Both the position numbers and the translations under genes were made by a program. A stretch of 64,000 nucleotides of DNA. Source: Toxorhynchites rutilus septentrionalis. Its lineage: Eukaryota > Arthropoda > Insecta > Diptera > Culicidae. The notes below the pieces were generated by a model. That model was given only the letters and a program-made list of their open reading frames with translations. It was not told the DNA's origin and did not search any database. Positions 10,218-20,366 of this stretch are shown here, piece by piece (the stretch's first letter is position 1; the number at the start of each line of letters is the position of its first letter). The stretch is taken from assembly GCF_029784135.1 (NCBI RefSeq), contig NC_073745.1:80911569-80975568 (forward strand). The letters are read 5' to 3'.

Positions 10218-11707
10218 CACTTGTTATGAATTGCTTTTTGGTCGCTGCTTTCCGTCAAAGCTGAGGTGTCATAGTTGAGAGTGTATAAGTGTATCGTGTC
10301 GTTTTACACTTCGAGTCCAGGTTACCTTTACATAAATTTACCCTGGTTCCATCTAACATTCAATCTTATTCTTGATACCCGTATTGACACGGCTGAACGA
10401 AAGAGAGAAAGAACGGTACAAAAGAATTCGTTCACTAAGGTTTCTCGACGGACAAGGTGAGTCATGCATGTGAGGCATGCATCATGCCTGCATCAGGGTT
10501 ACCATTTCTGCACAATAATCTGTATTTATACTGATTTTTCCGACTTTTTGAAACCAAGAATCTGTGGATACAGATTACAGATTTTTGTTTTGGTTTTCAT
10601 ACAGATTTACAGATTTTTCAAAATAACGATTCAATAATAGTCATCAACATCGTCAAATTCATAATAATTATGACAATCAATGACACTAAGGCTAAAATTA
10701 TGATTCAAGATTGAACCTATAAATTTGACCCTTTGCGGTCGTACTGAATTTCGACATGTGTGTAGTACTTGTCGCATTTTTTTTACATGATAAAGCAGTG
10801 ATGTATAACTTTGTGAGATTATGAAAGATGAACAAGATTCCCTCTTTTTTTGTAAACTTCTGATAAGTATTTACTGAACAATGTTTTTATGTTTATGTTC
10901 ATAAAATATTTGCTATAATTCTTTTCGTGTGATATCCTTCGCATCACAAAACCACAAAAATAATTATTTTGGCGTCGTTCGACTTTTATCTTTTTGTTTT
11001 AACATACAGAACAATGCTCTTTACATCTACAGAGGGCCGCAATACATGGAGTTTTCCATTAATCCTTTCCTCAAGTATGATGACAACTTTTGTTTATACT
11101 GAGTACCGTTATCTATTATTCATAGTGGCACCGTTTTGTTTTGTGAATAAGTGAATAAGACTATAAAATTCGCTGAGAAAAAGTTCGAACTGAATTATTT
11201 TCAGGGGATTCGGGGGAACAACTTGAAATTACATGAGGACATGATTGGTCAGCCCGGGACTACCCCGTTAGCGGAAGACTACAAGTAGCAGAACTGTCCT
11301 ACCATGCGAGACATGAAGGTTTTAAGTAAGTAAATGATACGTTTGAAAAAAAAAAATGAATGCTGTGTAAAAATGGAAGTAAAATTATTTGCGGATCGGG
11401 ACGACCGTATGGAGAACAAAGCTTGACTCGATATTTTGTTAGCTAAACGTCATCATGTCATTGATACTGTGCCCAATATACGAGTTATGATTTTGCCGGC
11501 GAGTACAGGAGGGTTAAACTGACAGACAAACAAGCAGTACGGCTGTCACACAGATTTATATCAGGGTTTTCAGCTGTATTGATGGTGACAATGATAAATC
11601 TTTTAACGTGGTGTATCATGATTTTTGAAGGTATTTTAAGCGCTTCTGTGAAATTGACAGCATTGATTTCTTTTAAAATGAAAATGACAAGCAATTTAAT
11701 TGTTTTA
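10218..11707. other. AT-rich spacer
   Basis: No gene recognised. At 10495-10620 there is CAGGGTTACCATTTCTG followed by repeated CAGATTT/ACAGATT blocks, which may be an eroded transposon end. The frames at 10969-11154 and 11485-11803 have no family signature. Confidence 0.45.
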
Positions 11708-11957
11708 TCTATATATATAAAAATGGATTTCTGTCTGTCTGTCTGTCTGATTCTTATGGACTCGGAAACTACTGAGCCGATCAACATGAAGATTGGTATG
11801 TAGGGGTTTTTGGGGCCGGGGAAGGTTTTCGTGATAGTTTGAGACCCTCTCCCCTCTTTAAGGGGGGGGGGCTGTCATACAAATGAAACACAAATTTCTG
11901 CATTACTCGATAATTATTCAAGCAAATGGAACGAAATTTGGCATATGGAGGTTTTAG

Positions 11958-11962
11958 GGTGC
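11958..11962 (+). repeat. 5 bp target-site duplication of the BEL/Pao element, left
   Basis: GGTGC here and at 19231-19235. Five bases is usual for BEL/Pao integration. Confidence 0.9.
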
Positions 11963-12302
11963 TGTTCGGATTTTTGTCTAACACTACGCGGTGAAACTGG
12001 GGTTTGAAACGGTTACTGGAACCTTTTATTGCTCGCCTGTTAACTTACAAGACTAACACGGTTGATGCGATCTATTAGGATTTGTATTTTCGACTAACTC
12101 GATCTGGTTCTGACTGTGGTATATATATGGGTCTACCAACAATACAGAGAGCGTGTAGATTATACGAAGATAACGAATCAATAGGTCTTTTTGGTTCCTC
12201 TGGTGTAACTACTCTGATAACCGAGATAAACTATTTTACGAGAGAATTCTATTCTCGCGATACGATCGCAATAGGGTTCAATATGAATCTAAATCCTTAA
12301 CA
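11963..12302 (-). repeat. 3' LTR of the BEL/Pao element
   Basis: 340 bp, TGTTCGG...CTTAACA in plus orientation, identical by eye to 18891-19230. The 72-codon open frame inside each LTR (12082-12300, 19010-19228) is on the opposite strand to the element and is probably incidental. Confidence 0.95.
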
Positions 12303-12793
12303 TATGCCGGCCACCGTTAAAAACCTTGTTTTTAACCTATCTACCGTATTTCATTATATACAAAAATTTAATTCATTCGTGAAATTTCGACTCCAACCAC
12401 GTGACTCTTCGGTGATCTCTGTTTACGCCTGAGGCTAATGACCGGCAGATCAGCTATTGACGACCACGACTGATCATCTGTTAGCCTGGAGACAACGTTG
12501 ACTGCTGTTACATCGATCTTTATCTCGTCGTTGTCGTTCTGTCGCTCATCTGCTTCGCTTGCTCATCCTGTCTGATACGTCATCCGTCGATCGAATCGCC
12601 TGCGCTGTGGTTGTGGGTCGTAGCGCTTGTGTTCTCGCGTTTGAGCACGGGTCCGTCAGTCAGTCATGGTGGGAGAAAAAACATTCCTGAGTTTTTTGAA
12701 AATTCAATAAAAAACATACTTACAAGGTCCGGAGACCCGTGGGCCTCCGGTCGGTGCGCAGTGCGAACACTGCGATGGAAGAGACGATGAAGT
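12303..12793 (-). other. 3' untranslated region of the BEL/Pao element
   Basis: This lies between the pol stop codon and the 3' LTR. A G-rich stretch (AACGGTGGCCGGC on the minus strand, about 12305-12320) just before the LTR is the likely plus-strand primer (polypurine-like) site. I see no further gene. Confidence 0.55.
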
Positions 12794-15700
12794 TCAGAGG
12801 TCATCGGCAGCTTCACTCGCTGCAGGTGGCATTGATTGGTCGATGGGCAGCACACAAATTTTGGAGATTGTGCGCCTGTACTCTCCGTCCTTGGTCTTGA
12901 CTACGACGACACGAATGTTGCCGTCGTCACCCCGAAAGATGTGGGTTACTCTACCGTAGCGCCATTTGAGTGGTGGTAATCCGTCATCTTTCACCAGCAC
13001 TAGAGTACCGATGCTAATGTTGTCCTTCTTGCGGGTCCATTTAGTTTTTGGCTGGAGTCCGGAAAGATATTCCGTCGCCCAGCGTTTCCAAAGTCGACGA
13101 AGGAACTCTTGGACCTGCTGCCAGTGGTCTAATCTGTTGAACGGTAGCTGTTCATATGATGGTTCCGCGAGCGTTGCGAGTGGACGATGGATTAAGAAGT
13201 GCCCTGGGGTCAGAACGTCGAGGTCCTCAGGGTCTGGCGAAATCTGAGTAAGAGGTCGAGAGTTCATGCAGCTCTCGATTTGAGCTAAGAGTGTAGTAAG
13301 CTGTTCGACTGTCAAGATAGAGTTTCCGAGGGTGGCTTTGAGGTGAGTCTTGAAAGACTTGATGGCTGCTTCCCACAGCCCACCGAAGTTCGGGGAACGA
13401 GGAGGGATAAACTTAAAATCTATGCCGTCATCGGCACACGAGCGAATGACGTCATTTTGCAGTTGTTGATCCCTGAGTTGGTTGGCCAAGTCTGCCACTT
13501 CTCGAGAAGCACCTCGAAAATTTCGTGCGTTATCGCACTCGATGAGTCTTGGTTTACCTCGACGTGCGATGAACCGTCTGAGAGCAGCAAGGAACGATGC
13601 CGTTGAAAGATCTCCAACGAGCTCAATATGAGCTGCCTTGATCGAAAGGCAGACAAAAACTGCCACATAACCCTTGATGGGCTGCGATTTCCGATGAGGA
13701 TAGCGAAAATATATAGGCCCACACAGATCGACACCTGTGCGCAGGAACGGCGACGTAGGAGAAACGCGTTCAGTCGGAAGATCGCCCATGATTTGCTGTT
13801 GGAGCCTTGGACGACAGCGAAAGCAGTTGATACAGGAATGTACGATCTTACGCGCAAGATTTCGAGCGCGCAAAGGCCAGAATTTCTCCCTGAGAGATGC
13901 GATTAGCAATTGCGGTCCTGCATGCAGCATTTTCAGGTGATAGTATCGAGCAACTAGTTCTGAGAACGGGTGTTTTGATGGTAGAATCATCGGATGTTTG
14001 CGATCTGGAGAAATTATTGCGTGCCGCAGCCGGCCACCAACTCGCAGGATGCCTTCTTCGATAAACGGTGTTAACGCTTTCAATTTGGACGACGTTTTGA
14101 CCTCACCAGTGTTTGCGAACGAAGTGAACTCTTCTCGAAAGGCTTCTTGTTGTGCGATACGAACAAGACATTTGCACGCTTCCTCAAGCTCTGCTGCATT
14201 AAGGAGACCTAGTCGACGATGTGTACGGTTAGCAGGTCTCGTATTGAAGGTAAATCTTCGAACCCACGCAATTAAACGTAGGAGGGCTGTGTACGATGAA
14301 CGTAGAGCAAATATGGGATTTGCTGGAATTAGCTGGACGGCCAGAGTAACAGGCCTTTCTTCGAGGTCTTCTGAAACGAAGTCTTCATCCGATGTACGTA
14401 CGAAAGCAGGCCAAAAGCGAGAGGGATTGGTTAGCCAGTCGGGTCCGTGCCACCAATTCTGTGTTGATATGAGTTGTTCGGGATCCATTCCTCGAGAAAT
14501 AATATCTGCCGGATTCTCAGAGCCTGAAACATGAGCCCATAAGCCACCTGCCGTTGCATGTTGTATCTCCGAGACCCGGTTTGCGATGAAGGTTTTCCAG
14601 CGGGACGGAGTAGCGGACAACCAATGAAGGACAATTGTAGAGTCCGACCAAAAGAATGCTTTCGTTACGAGAGAGATTGCATTCTGCACCTTCTGGAACA
14701 AGTGTGCGAGGAGAAGTGCTGCCGAAAGTTCCAGCCGAGGTAAGCAGATTCGTTTCTGCTTCCGAGAGTCTCCCAGAGGAGCTATTTTCGATTTTGCGGT
14801 AAGGAGGTTGATGTAGACTGATCCATCTTCAGCTAGGGCACGAAGGTAGATGCACGCACCGTACGCCTTTTCCGATGCATCGCAAAATCCATGCATTTCA
14901 ATCGACACCGGTTTGACGACTGGTACAACCCATCGAGGAACAGAAAGATTCCGGAGAGCGTCGAGATTTTTGCGGAATTCGAGCCATCGCTGTTGGAGGT
15001 CATTGTCGAGAGGTTCGTCCCATTCCTTCTGGCTTCGCCACAAGTCCTGGAGGTAGATTTTGGCCTGTACGATTACCGGGCCGACAAGGCCAAGGGGATC
15101 GAATAATTTGGCAGCATCCGACAGCGCAATCCGTTTTGTGATTATAGCGGTATCGTTCCATTTGGGTACGTCGAATAGGAATTCATCAGTTGTAGTCTGC
15201 CATTTCAATCCTAGTGTTTTTATAGGAGCGGAGGAGGAATTCAGGTCGAAAACGGTTCGTTCGTCACGCAATTCAGCTGGGAAGTGTTCGAGAACCTGCG
15301 AACAATTCGAAGACCACTTCCGGAGACAAAATCCAGCAGACTGAAGCAAAACCAACAACTGGGAACACAGCTGCTGGCCTTCCAGGATGTCATCAACGCC
15401 GGTTAGTAAGTCGTCCATATAAAAATCTCTGGATACGACCTTGGAGGCTTCTGGGTGTGTGACTTCTCCAATTTTGGCGATTTCTTGCAAGCACCTGGTT
15501 GCCTGATATGGTGCGCAGGAAGTACCGTAAGTAACGGTCGTCAGTTGGAAGGTTCGCAGAGGTTCTGACGGGGAATCTCGCCAGAGGATCTTGAGAAGCT
15601 GACGGTCTAGCGAAGCAAGTAGGATTTGCCGGTACATCTTCTCAATGTCCGACACAATCGCGTATCGGGGAATCCGAAAACGTAGAGTAATAGATACCAG

Positions 15701-18334
15701 ATCGTCTTGAACGACGGGGCCAATCATTAATCCGTCGTTGAGGGATATTCCGCTATCTGTGGCACATGAAGCGTCGAATACTACGCGTAGTTTGGTAGTC
15801 AAGCTGTCAGGTCTTACGACGCAGTGATGCGGCAGATAATACGATGGGGCTTCCGGCTCCAGGCCTTCGGATTCAGTTATCTCCTCCATATGTCCTTGCT
15901 GATAATACTCCTCGATGAAGTCCGAATAGGCTTTCTTCAATTGTGGATTAGCGTTAAGGCGTCGCTCCAAAGCGAGAAATCGTCGTGTGGCAATTTTCTT
16001 AGAATTTCCGAGTTTTGAGAGAACGGTCGACCTTTTCGGGAGATGAGTTATGAAACGTCCCGAATCATTCCGAGTAGTTGTCGCTGCAAAATGCGCTTCG
16101 CAAAGCGTTTCTTCTACCGATAAGGTGCTACGAGATTGACACGACTCTATTTCCCAAAAGCGTAACAACTGCTCTTCAAGTGAACTAATACTGCAGACGT
16201 GGACGAAACTTATTGTGGGTGAAGACGATGCGCCGACCTTGCCGGAAACAACCCATCCGAGAACTGTTTTCTGCAGTACTGGTAGATCCGGACCAAGACG
16301 AATCAAACCTTCTTCGATAAGTTCGTAGTAGACTTCCATCCCCAAAATCATATCAATGGGTCCAGGTTGATGGAAGGTAGGATCTGCGAGAACGAGGTTA
16401 ACCGGTATGTTCCACGCTTGGGTACACAAAGCCTTCGCTGGAAGTTCGCGAGTAATGCCCGGTAGTACGTGGAATGAGATATCCGTGAGGAAAGTCGAAC
16501 AATGTGATTTTATGCGAGCGTCAACAGCGTACGACGAAATGACAGTGGCATTCCCCACACCACCGATTTCCTGATGAGTTTTGATACGTCGTAGCTTCAG
16601 TTTCTGCGACAGCTGCTCGGTCATTAAGTTCAGCTGCGACGCAGGATCTAATAAAGCACGAGCCCATACAGCATAACCGTGACTATCAGCGATCTTCACC
16701 ATTGCGGTTTGCAGTAGAACAGTCAGCGGAACGGTACGAATACTGCCGAGAAGAGTAGTTGACACATAGCTAGTCGATGGGTTACAATTTGGCGGAATCA
16801 CAACGTTTGGCGGTTGCAAAGGTTGGGGCGGGGCGGACTGAGAAGGAGCACTTGTACTATTGCGAGTGGACTGAGATTGGTTGGGTGTTGTTGGTGGTTT
16901 CAGATTCGGATTGGAATCCGACAAACGAGGTGTGGCTTTTTGGTGCAACATAGTATGATGTTTCTGTCCACACACTCGACAGCAACTCGACTGGCATTGT
17001 CTGACGAGGTGGGAAGGCGAGAAGCAGTTTATGCAGAGCGAATTTTTCTTCACTATTTCGAATCGTTGGGAAACGGGAAGTTTTCGAAAAGCCTCGCAGT
17101 GGAAAGGCGAATGCGATGACTGTGTGCAGAACGGACAACATTTCGATGATGAATTAGTGATGACAGCATGACTAAACTTCGGCTTCGGATACCGAACTGG
17201 TTCTGATTTGGGTTGGTCTGCAGTACGGGGTTTCGTCGACGACAAAGACTGCAGAATAGAACAGTGTCCGCGTAAAAACTCGATAACATTCTCGTATTTT
17301 GGGATTTCGGTAGAGCTGTGATATTGCTCCCACTGTTTGAGCGTTGCGCTATCCAAGCGTGCGCACAGCATATGCGCAAGTAGTACACTCCAACCTTCGG
17401 TTTTCACATTCATCTTCTGAATCATGTTCAAATTGCGTTCGAATTCATCGATGATACGCGCTAAGGATTCATAACATTCCTTGCGCATTGGCTCGATAGA
17501 AAGTAAATATTCAATGTATGTTCTCACGATAAGTTTTTTGTTGTCAAACCTCTTCTCAAGTAGTCCCCAAGCTACTGAGTAATTCGCTGCGGTAATTTCG
17601 ATAGATTCGATCACGCGTTTTGCCTCCTTAGAGAGAGAGGAAACAAGATACGAAAATTTATCAATCGGTTTCAGTTGCGGGTTAGAATCGATCAGGCTTA
17701 CAAAAGCATCACGAAAGGTAAGCCAATTTGCTAGAGTACCATCGAATGTGGGAAGCTTCACTTCTGGTAACCGTATTCGAGCGAATGATGAATCATTTAC
17801 TGTAACTTTTGGTGCCACGCCATTTTGACCTGAAGAAGACGCAGTAGGTTCTGGTTTAAGTTTAGATGCGATAAACCCATACACCTTCATGTAATCGCGC
17901 TCGAATTCACTTCGGATTCTTCTATGCCCTTCCTCGTCACATACAGCTGCGGCAGCATCAGCCCCCGGGTCCTCGAGCAGTTCCATCTGCAATCGATTTG
18001 ACTGGAAATCGGAAAAGTTTTTCTCCAATCGCTGCATCCATCCCTCGAGTAGTAATTTATCTCTTTGCTCAACATAGTTAGTTATCATGCTCAGAAGATT
18101 GTTCATCGTATCAAGGCAAAAACGTTCTTGACGAGACAGAGTACGCAAATTTGGTGTCATCTTGATGGATATGAAAAAGAACGAAAATCCACAAAATCGA
18201 CCAACGAAACGAATTAACTCGCAAACGAAATTCTCGCCAAAATGTTGCACCACCACTGCTCCGTCTACGATGAACAATTTTATTTCAAAAATGCGCCGAA
18301 GCTGAACCCAAACAATCAGGGAAAAATTGTTCAA
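12794..18334 (-). CDS. BEL/Pao gag-pol polyprotein
   Basis: One uninterrupted frame. Gag and pol products would be released by the element's protease; RT/RNase H copies the RNA and integrase inserts the DNA. Residues are numbered from the first in-frame Met. The likelier start is M59 (18160), because the N-terminal 58 residues are leader-like and hydrophobic. Cys/His knuckles are at about 399-464 (CINCFSPSHLVRQC at 434-447). The protease site LLDPAS is at 561-566, D-P-A rather than the usual D-S-G. RT has VVFDAS at 851 and YMDD at 972-975. RNase H has D1152, E1202, D1231 and D1277. Integrase has H1466, H1471, C1501 and C1504 and the DDE residues D1536, D1601 and E1655. All key catalytic positions are present. 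The domain order PR-RT-RH-IN and FYMDD fit BEL/Pao. Confidence 0.95.
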   Translation of the reverse strand: MNNFSLIVWVQLRRIFEIKLFIVDGAVVVQHFGENFVCELIRFVGRFCGFSFFFISIKMTPNLRTLSRQERFCLDTMNNLLSMITNYVEQRDKLLLEGWMQRLEKNFSDFQSNRLQMELLEDPGADAAAAVCDEEGHRRIRSEFERDYMKVYGFIASKLKPEPTASSSGQNGVAPKVTVNDSSFARIRLPEVKLPTFDGTLANWLTFRDAFVSLIDSNPQLKPIDKFSYLVSSLSKEAKRVIESIEITAANYSVAWGLLEKRFDNKKLIVRTYIEYLLSIEPMRKECYESLARIIDEFERNLNMIQKMNVKTEGWSVLLAHMLCARLDSATLKQWEQYHSSTEIPKYENVIEFLRGHCSILQSLSSTKPRTADQPKSEPVRYPKPKFSHAVITNSSSKCCPFCTQSSHSPFHCEAFRKLPVSQRFEIVKKNSLCINCFSPSHLVRQCQSSCCRVCGQKHHTMLHQKATPRLSDSNPNLKPPTTPNQSQSTRNSTSAPSQSAPPQPLQPPNVVIPPNCNPSTSYVSTTLLGSIRTVPLTVLLQTAMVKIADSHGYAVWARALLDPASQLNLMTEQLSQKLKLRRIKTHQEIGGVGNATVISSYAVDARIKSHCSTFLTDISFHVLPGITRELPAKALCTQAWNIPVNLVLADPTFHQPGPIDMILGMEVYYELIEEGLIRLGPDLPVLQKTVLGWVVSGKVGASSSPTISFVHVCSISSLEEQLLRFWEIESCQSRSTLSVEETLCEAHFAATTTRNDSGRFITHLPKRSTVLSKLGNSKKIATRRFLALERRLNANPQLKKAYSDFIEEYYQQGHMEEITESEGLEPEAPSYYLPHHCVVRPDSLTTKLRVVFDASCATDSGISLNDGLMIGPVVQDDLVSITLRFRIPRYAIVSDIEKMYRQILLASLDRQLLKILWRDSPSEPLRTFQLTTVTYGTSCAPYQATRCLQEIAKIGEVTHPEASKVVSRDFYMDDLLTGVDDILEGQQLCSQLLVLLQSAGFCLRKWSSNCSQVLEHFPAELRDERTVFDLNSSSAPIKTLGLKWQTTTDEFLFDVPKWNDTAIITKRIALSDAAKLFDPLGLVGPVIVQAKIYLQDLWRSQKEWDEPLDNDLQQRWLEFRKNLDALRNLSVPRWVVPVVKPVSIEMHGFCDASEKAYGACIYLRALAEDGSVYINLLTAKSKIAPLGDSRKQKRICLPRLELSAALLLAHLFQKVQNAISLVTKAFFWSDSTIVLHWLSATPSRWKTFIANRVSEIQHATAGGLWAHVSGSENPADIISRGMDPEQLISTQNWWHGPDWLTNPSRFWPAFVRTSDEDFVSEDLEERPVTLAVQLIPANPIFALRSSYTALLRLIAWVRRFTFNTRPANRTHRRLGLLNAAELEEACKCLVRIAQQEAFREEFTSFANTGEVKTSSKLKALTPFIEEGILRVGGRLRHAIISPDRKHPMILPSKHPFSELVARYYHLKMLHAGPQLLIASLREKFWPLRARNLARKIVHSCINCFRCRPRLQQQIMGDLPTERVSPTSPFLRTGVDLCGPIYFRYPHRKSQPIKGYVAVFVCLSIKAAHIELVGDLSTASFLAALRRFIARRGKPRLIECDNARNFRGASREVADLANQLRDQQLQNDVIRSCADDGIDFKFIPPRSPNFGGLWEAAIKSFKTHLKATLGNSILTVEQLTTLLAQIESCMNSRPLTQISPDPEDLDVLTPGHFLIHRPLATLAEPSYEQLPFNRLDHWQQVQEFLRRLWKRWATEYLSGLQPKTKWTRKKDNISIGTLVLVKDDGLPPLKWRYGRVTHIFRGDDGNIRVVVVKTKDGEYRRTISKICVLPIDQSMPPAASEAADDL

Positions 18335-18890
18335 TTCACAGTATGAAAGTCGTCACTCGATATTATGCAAATTTTTCTCAATTTTATTTGACCAATTAAA
18401 ATCTACAGCATCCGTGCTGCTATCATGCATACGTACTTACAGTGCACCACGAGGTCAGTTTTGATTGTTCCTACCTCCTTTGTCCAGCCCAACAAAAGCC
18501 ACCAACCCAAGCCAGGAGAACGTTGACCCAACTTAAGCCAACAAAAGCGTGTCCAAGACAATGAAGTGGACGGTGTGAGATGACCTTTGTTCGAGGCTAA
18601 TTCCAACGTAGGAAGCTGCCAATAATTTCTCGTATCAATTTTCTCCGAACTGTGCGGAATCACTTTTAGATTTTCACCTCCTGTGAGGACTTTTACACGG
18701 GGCACTGTGAGTTTTTCACTCGAGTTTTCAAACTCGTTTTTCAAACTGTTCGAGACTGTTTTTCGGATCAGTTTTACGACTTGATCGAGTAATTTTATCA
18801 CACTTTCACGATCACGACTCAACTGTTCTTTCTAACCGTTCACGAAATTTTCACACGCGTAAGTGATCCGGTTCGAAGGACCAACCTTTA
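18335..18890 (-). other. 5' leader of the BEL/Pao element
   Basis: A 556 nt leader between the 5' LTR and the long frame. It contains a 139-codon open frame (18403-18822, minus) before gag, rich in K, L, V and S at the start, with no family signature. It may be a chance frame or an upstream ORF. Confidence 0.5.
18863..18883 (-). promoter_or_regulatory. Candidate primer-binding site of the BEL/Pao element
   Basis: On the minus strand, TGGTCCTTCGAACCGG starts 7 nt inside the 5' LTR. TGG would pair with a tRNA 3' CCA. The matching tRNA is not identified, and the pairing does not fit a standard tRNA 3' end of acceptor plus T arm, so this is a positional call. Confidence 0.4.
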
Positions 18891-19230
18891 TGTTCGGATT
18901 TTTGTCTAACACTACGCGGTGAAACTGGGGTTTGAAACGGTTACTGGAACCTTTTATTGCTCGCCTGTTAACTTACAAGACTAACACGGTTGATGCGATC
19001 TATTAGGATTTGTATTTTCGACTAACTCGATCTGGTTCTGACTGTGGTATATATATGGGTCTACCAACAATACAGAGAGCGTGTAGATTATACGAAGATA
19101 ACGAATCAATAGGTCTTTTTGGTTCCTCTGGTGTAACTACTCTGATAACCGAGATAAACTATTTTACGAGAGAATTCTATTCTCGCGATACGATCGCAAT
19201 AGGGTTCAATATGAATCTAAATCCTTAACA
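18891..19230 (-). repeat. 5' LTR of the BEL/Pao element
   Basis: 340 bp, the same as 11963-12302 at every position I compared. Confidence 0.95.
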
Positions 19231-19760
19231 GGTGCTATAAATGATTCTATGGTGGTAAGACTCTCCACCCCCCTCTCCGAGAATATTTGAGAATTATTCA
19301 AGCAAATGAAACCAAATTAGGCATATTGAGGTTTCAGGGTGCAATAAATGTTTCTATGGTGGTTAGACTCTACACCCCTCTTTAAGGGGGGGGGGGGGGC
19401 TGCCATACAAATGAATCAAAAATTTCTGCATAACTCGAGAACTAATCAAGCAAATGGAACCAAATTAGGCATATGGAGGGTTTAGGGTGCAATAAATGTT
19501 TCTATGATGGTTAGACTCTCCACCCCCCTCTCTAAGAGGGGGCTGCCATACGAATGAAACACAAATTTCTGCATTATTCATATTGGGCATATTGAGTTTT
19601 AGGGTGCAATTAATGTTTCTATGATGGTTAGACACACCTCCCGCTTTCTAAGGGTGAGCTGTCATACAAAAGAAACACAAATTTCTGCATAACTCGAAAA
19701 CTAATCAAGCACAGTTTGGGATGTGAGGGTTTTTGGGTATGAGAAATGTTTCTATAATGG
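19231..19760 (+). repeat. Helitron-internal tandem repeat, unit about 115 bp
   Basis: Four to five diverged copies of a unit with a T-rich/G-run boundary (CCCCTCTTTAAGGGGGG), CATACAAATGAAACACAAATTTCTGCAT, AATCAAGCAAATGGAACC and AGGGTGCAATAAATGTTTCTATG. It continues the unit broken at 11962 by the BEL insertion. Confidence 0.8.
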
Positions 19761-20366
19761 TAAGACACCCCTCCCTATTCCAACCAAACATGACAATTGA
19801 AAATTTTTGGAAAACTCTGAAGGTAAAAGGGAAAATTCGAAAAACTCTCATATGTTCTACAATTACATGGTGACAATGGCTGTTAGTCCATTTGATGTTT
19901 GAGCTAGCGAAATTGATTTTTGTTCGAAACTGGAAATGGGTTTTAATGTGATGAAACTCACTCCTATATCTTCTTCTATCTATACCAAAAAAAGGATCGC
20001 CGGATGTGTTTGATATAAGCAGAACTCGAGGGAGGAATTTAACGATTTAGGGCTGTTTTGATTCTATCATATTTTCTGTATAAAACATTTATTCCCATGT
20101 AACGGAGAAACATGTTATTTGCAAGTGGTTGAAAAATATTGAACGAGAATTGTGTCTGAAAATAATTTGATATTATAATGATGAGTTTCGTTAGAAACAC
20201 TAGGAATTTTATAGTAAAAGTTAAATTCAGTCGATTAGAAGATCAATCAATGAACAGTTCTGCGATTGAACTCATGAACTTGCACTTGTAAGAAAACGTG
20301 GATGTTTGAAGGTATTGATAACAAAACACAAATTTTGGGCGGGACGAAGTTTGCCGGGTCAGCTAG

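Larger units (their letters stand above)
11963..19230 (-). mobile_element. Intact BEL/Pao LTR retrotransposon
   Basis: The element is 7,268 bp, transcribed on the minus strand. It has 340 bp LTRs (18891-19230 is the 5' LTR, 11963-12302 the 3' LTR) with TG...CA ends and a GGTGC target duplication. By eye the two LTRs are identical, and the gag-pol frame is open across 1,846 codons, so the insertion is probably recent and may be mobile (inference). It sits inside one 115 bp repeat unit of a Helitron. No envelope gene follows pol. Confidence 0.95.
11708..20366 (+). mobile_element. Non-autonomous Helitron, interrupted by a BEL/Pao element
   Basis: It begins TCTATATATATAAAAATGG directly after an A and ends GGGACGAAGTTTGCCGGGTCAGCTAG directly before a T. 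Helitrons are known to insert between A and T, start with TC and end in CTRR after a GC-rich hairpin region, and all of these are met. Without the 7,268 bp BEL insertion and its 5 bp target repeat it is about 1.39 kb and carries no Rep/helicase frame. The interior contains tandem units of about 115 bp (ACAAATTTCTGCATAACTCGAG, AATCAAGCAAATGGAACCAAAT, TTTTAGGGTGCAATAAATG) at 11860-11962 and 19231-19760. These also occur in the Helitron fragments at 39010-40362 and 40955-41575. Confidence 0.85.

Noticed and set aside
12082..12300. 72-codon open frame found twice (also 19010-19228)
   Set aside because: Lies inside the identical LTRs on the antisense strand; the duplication is explained by the LTRs.
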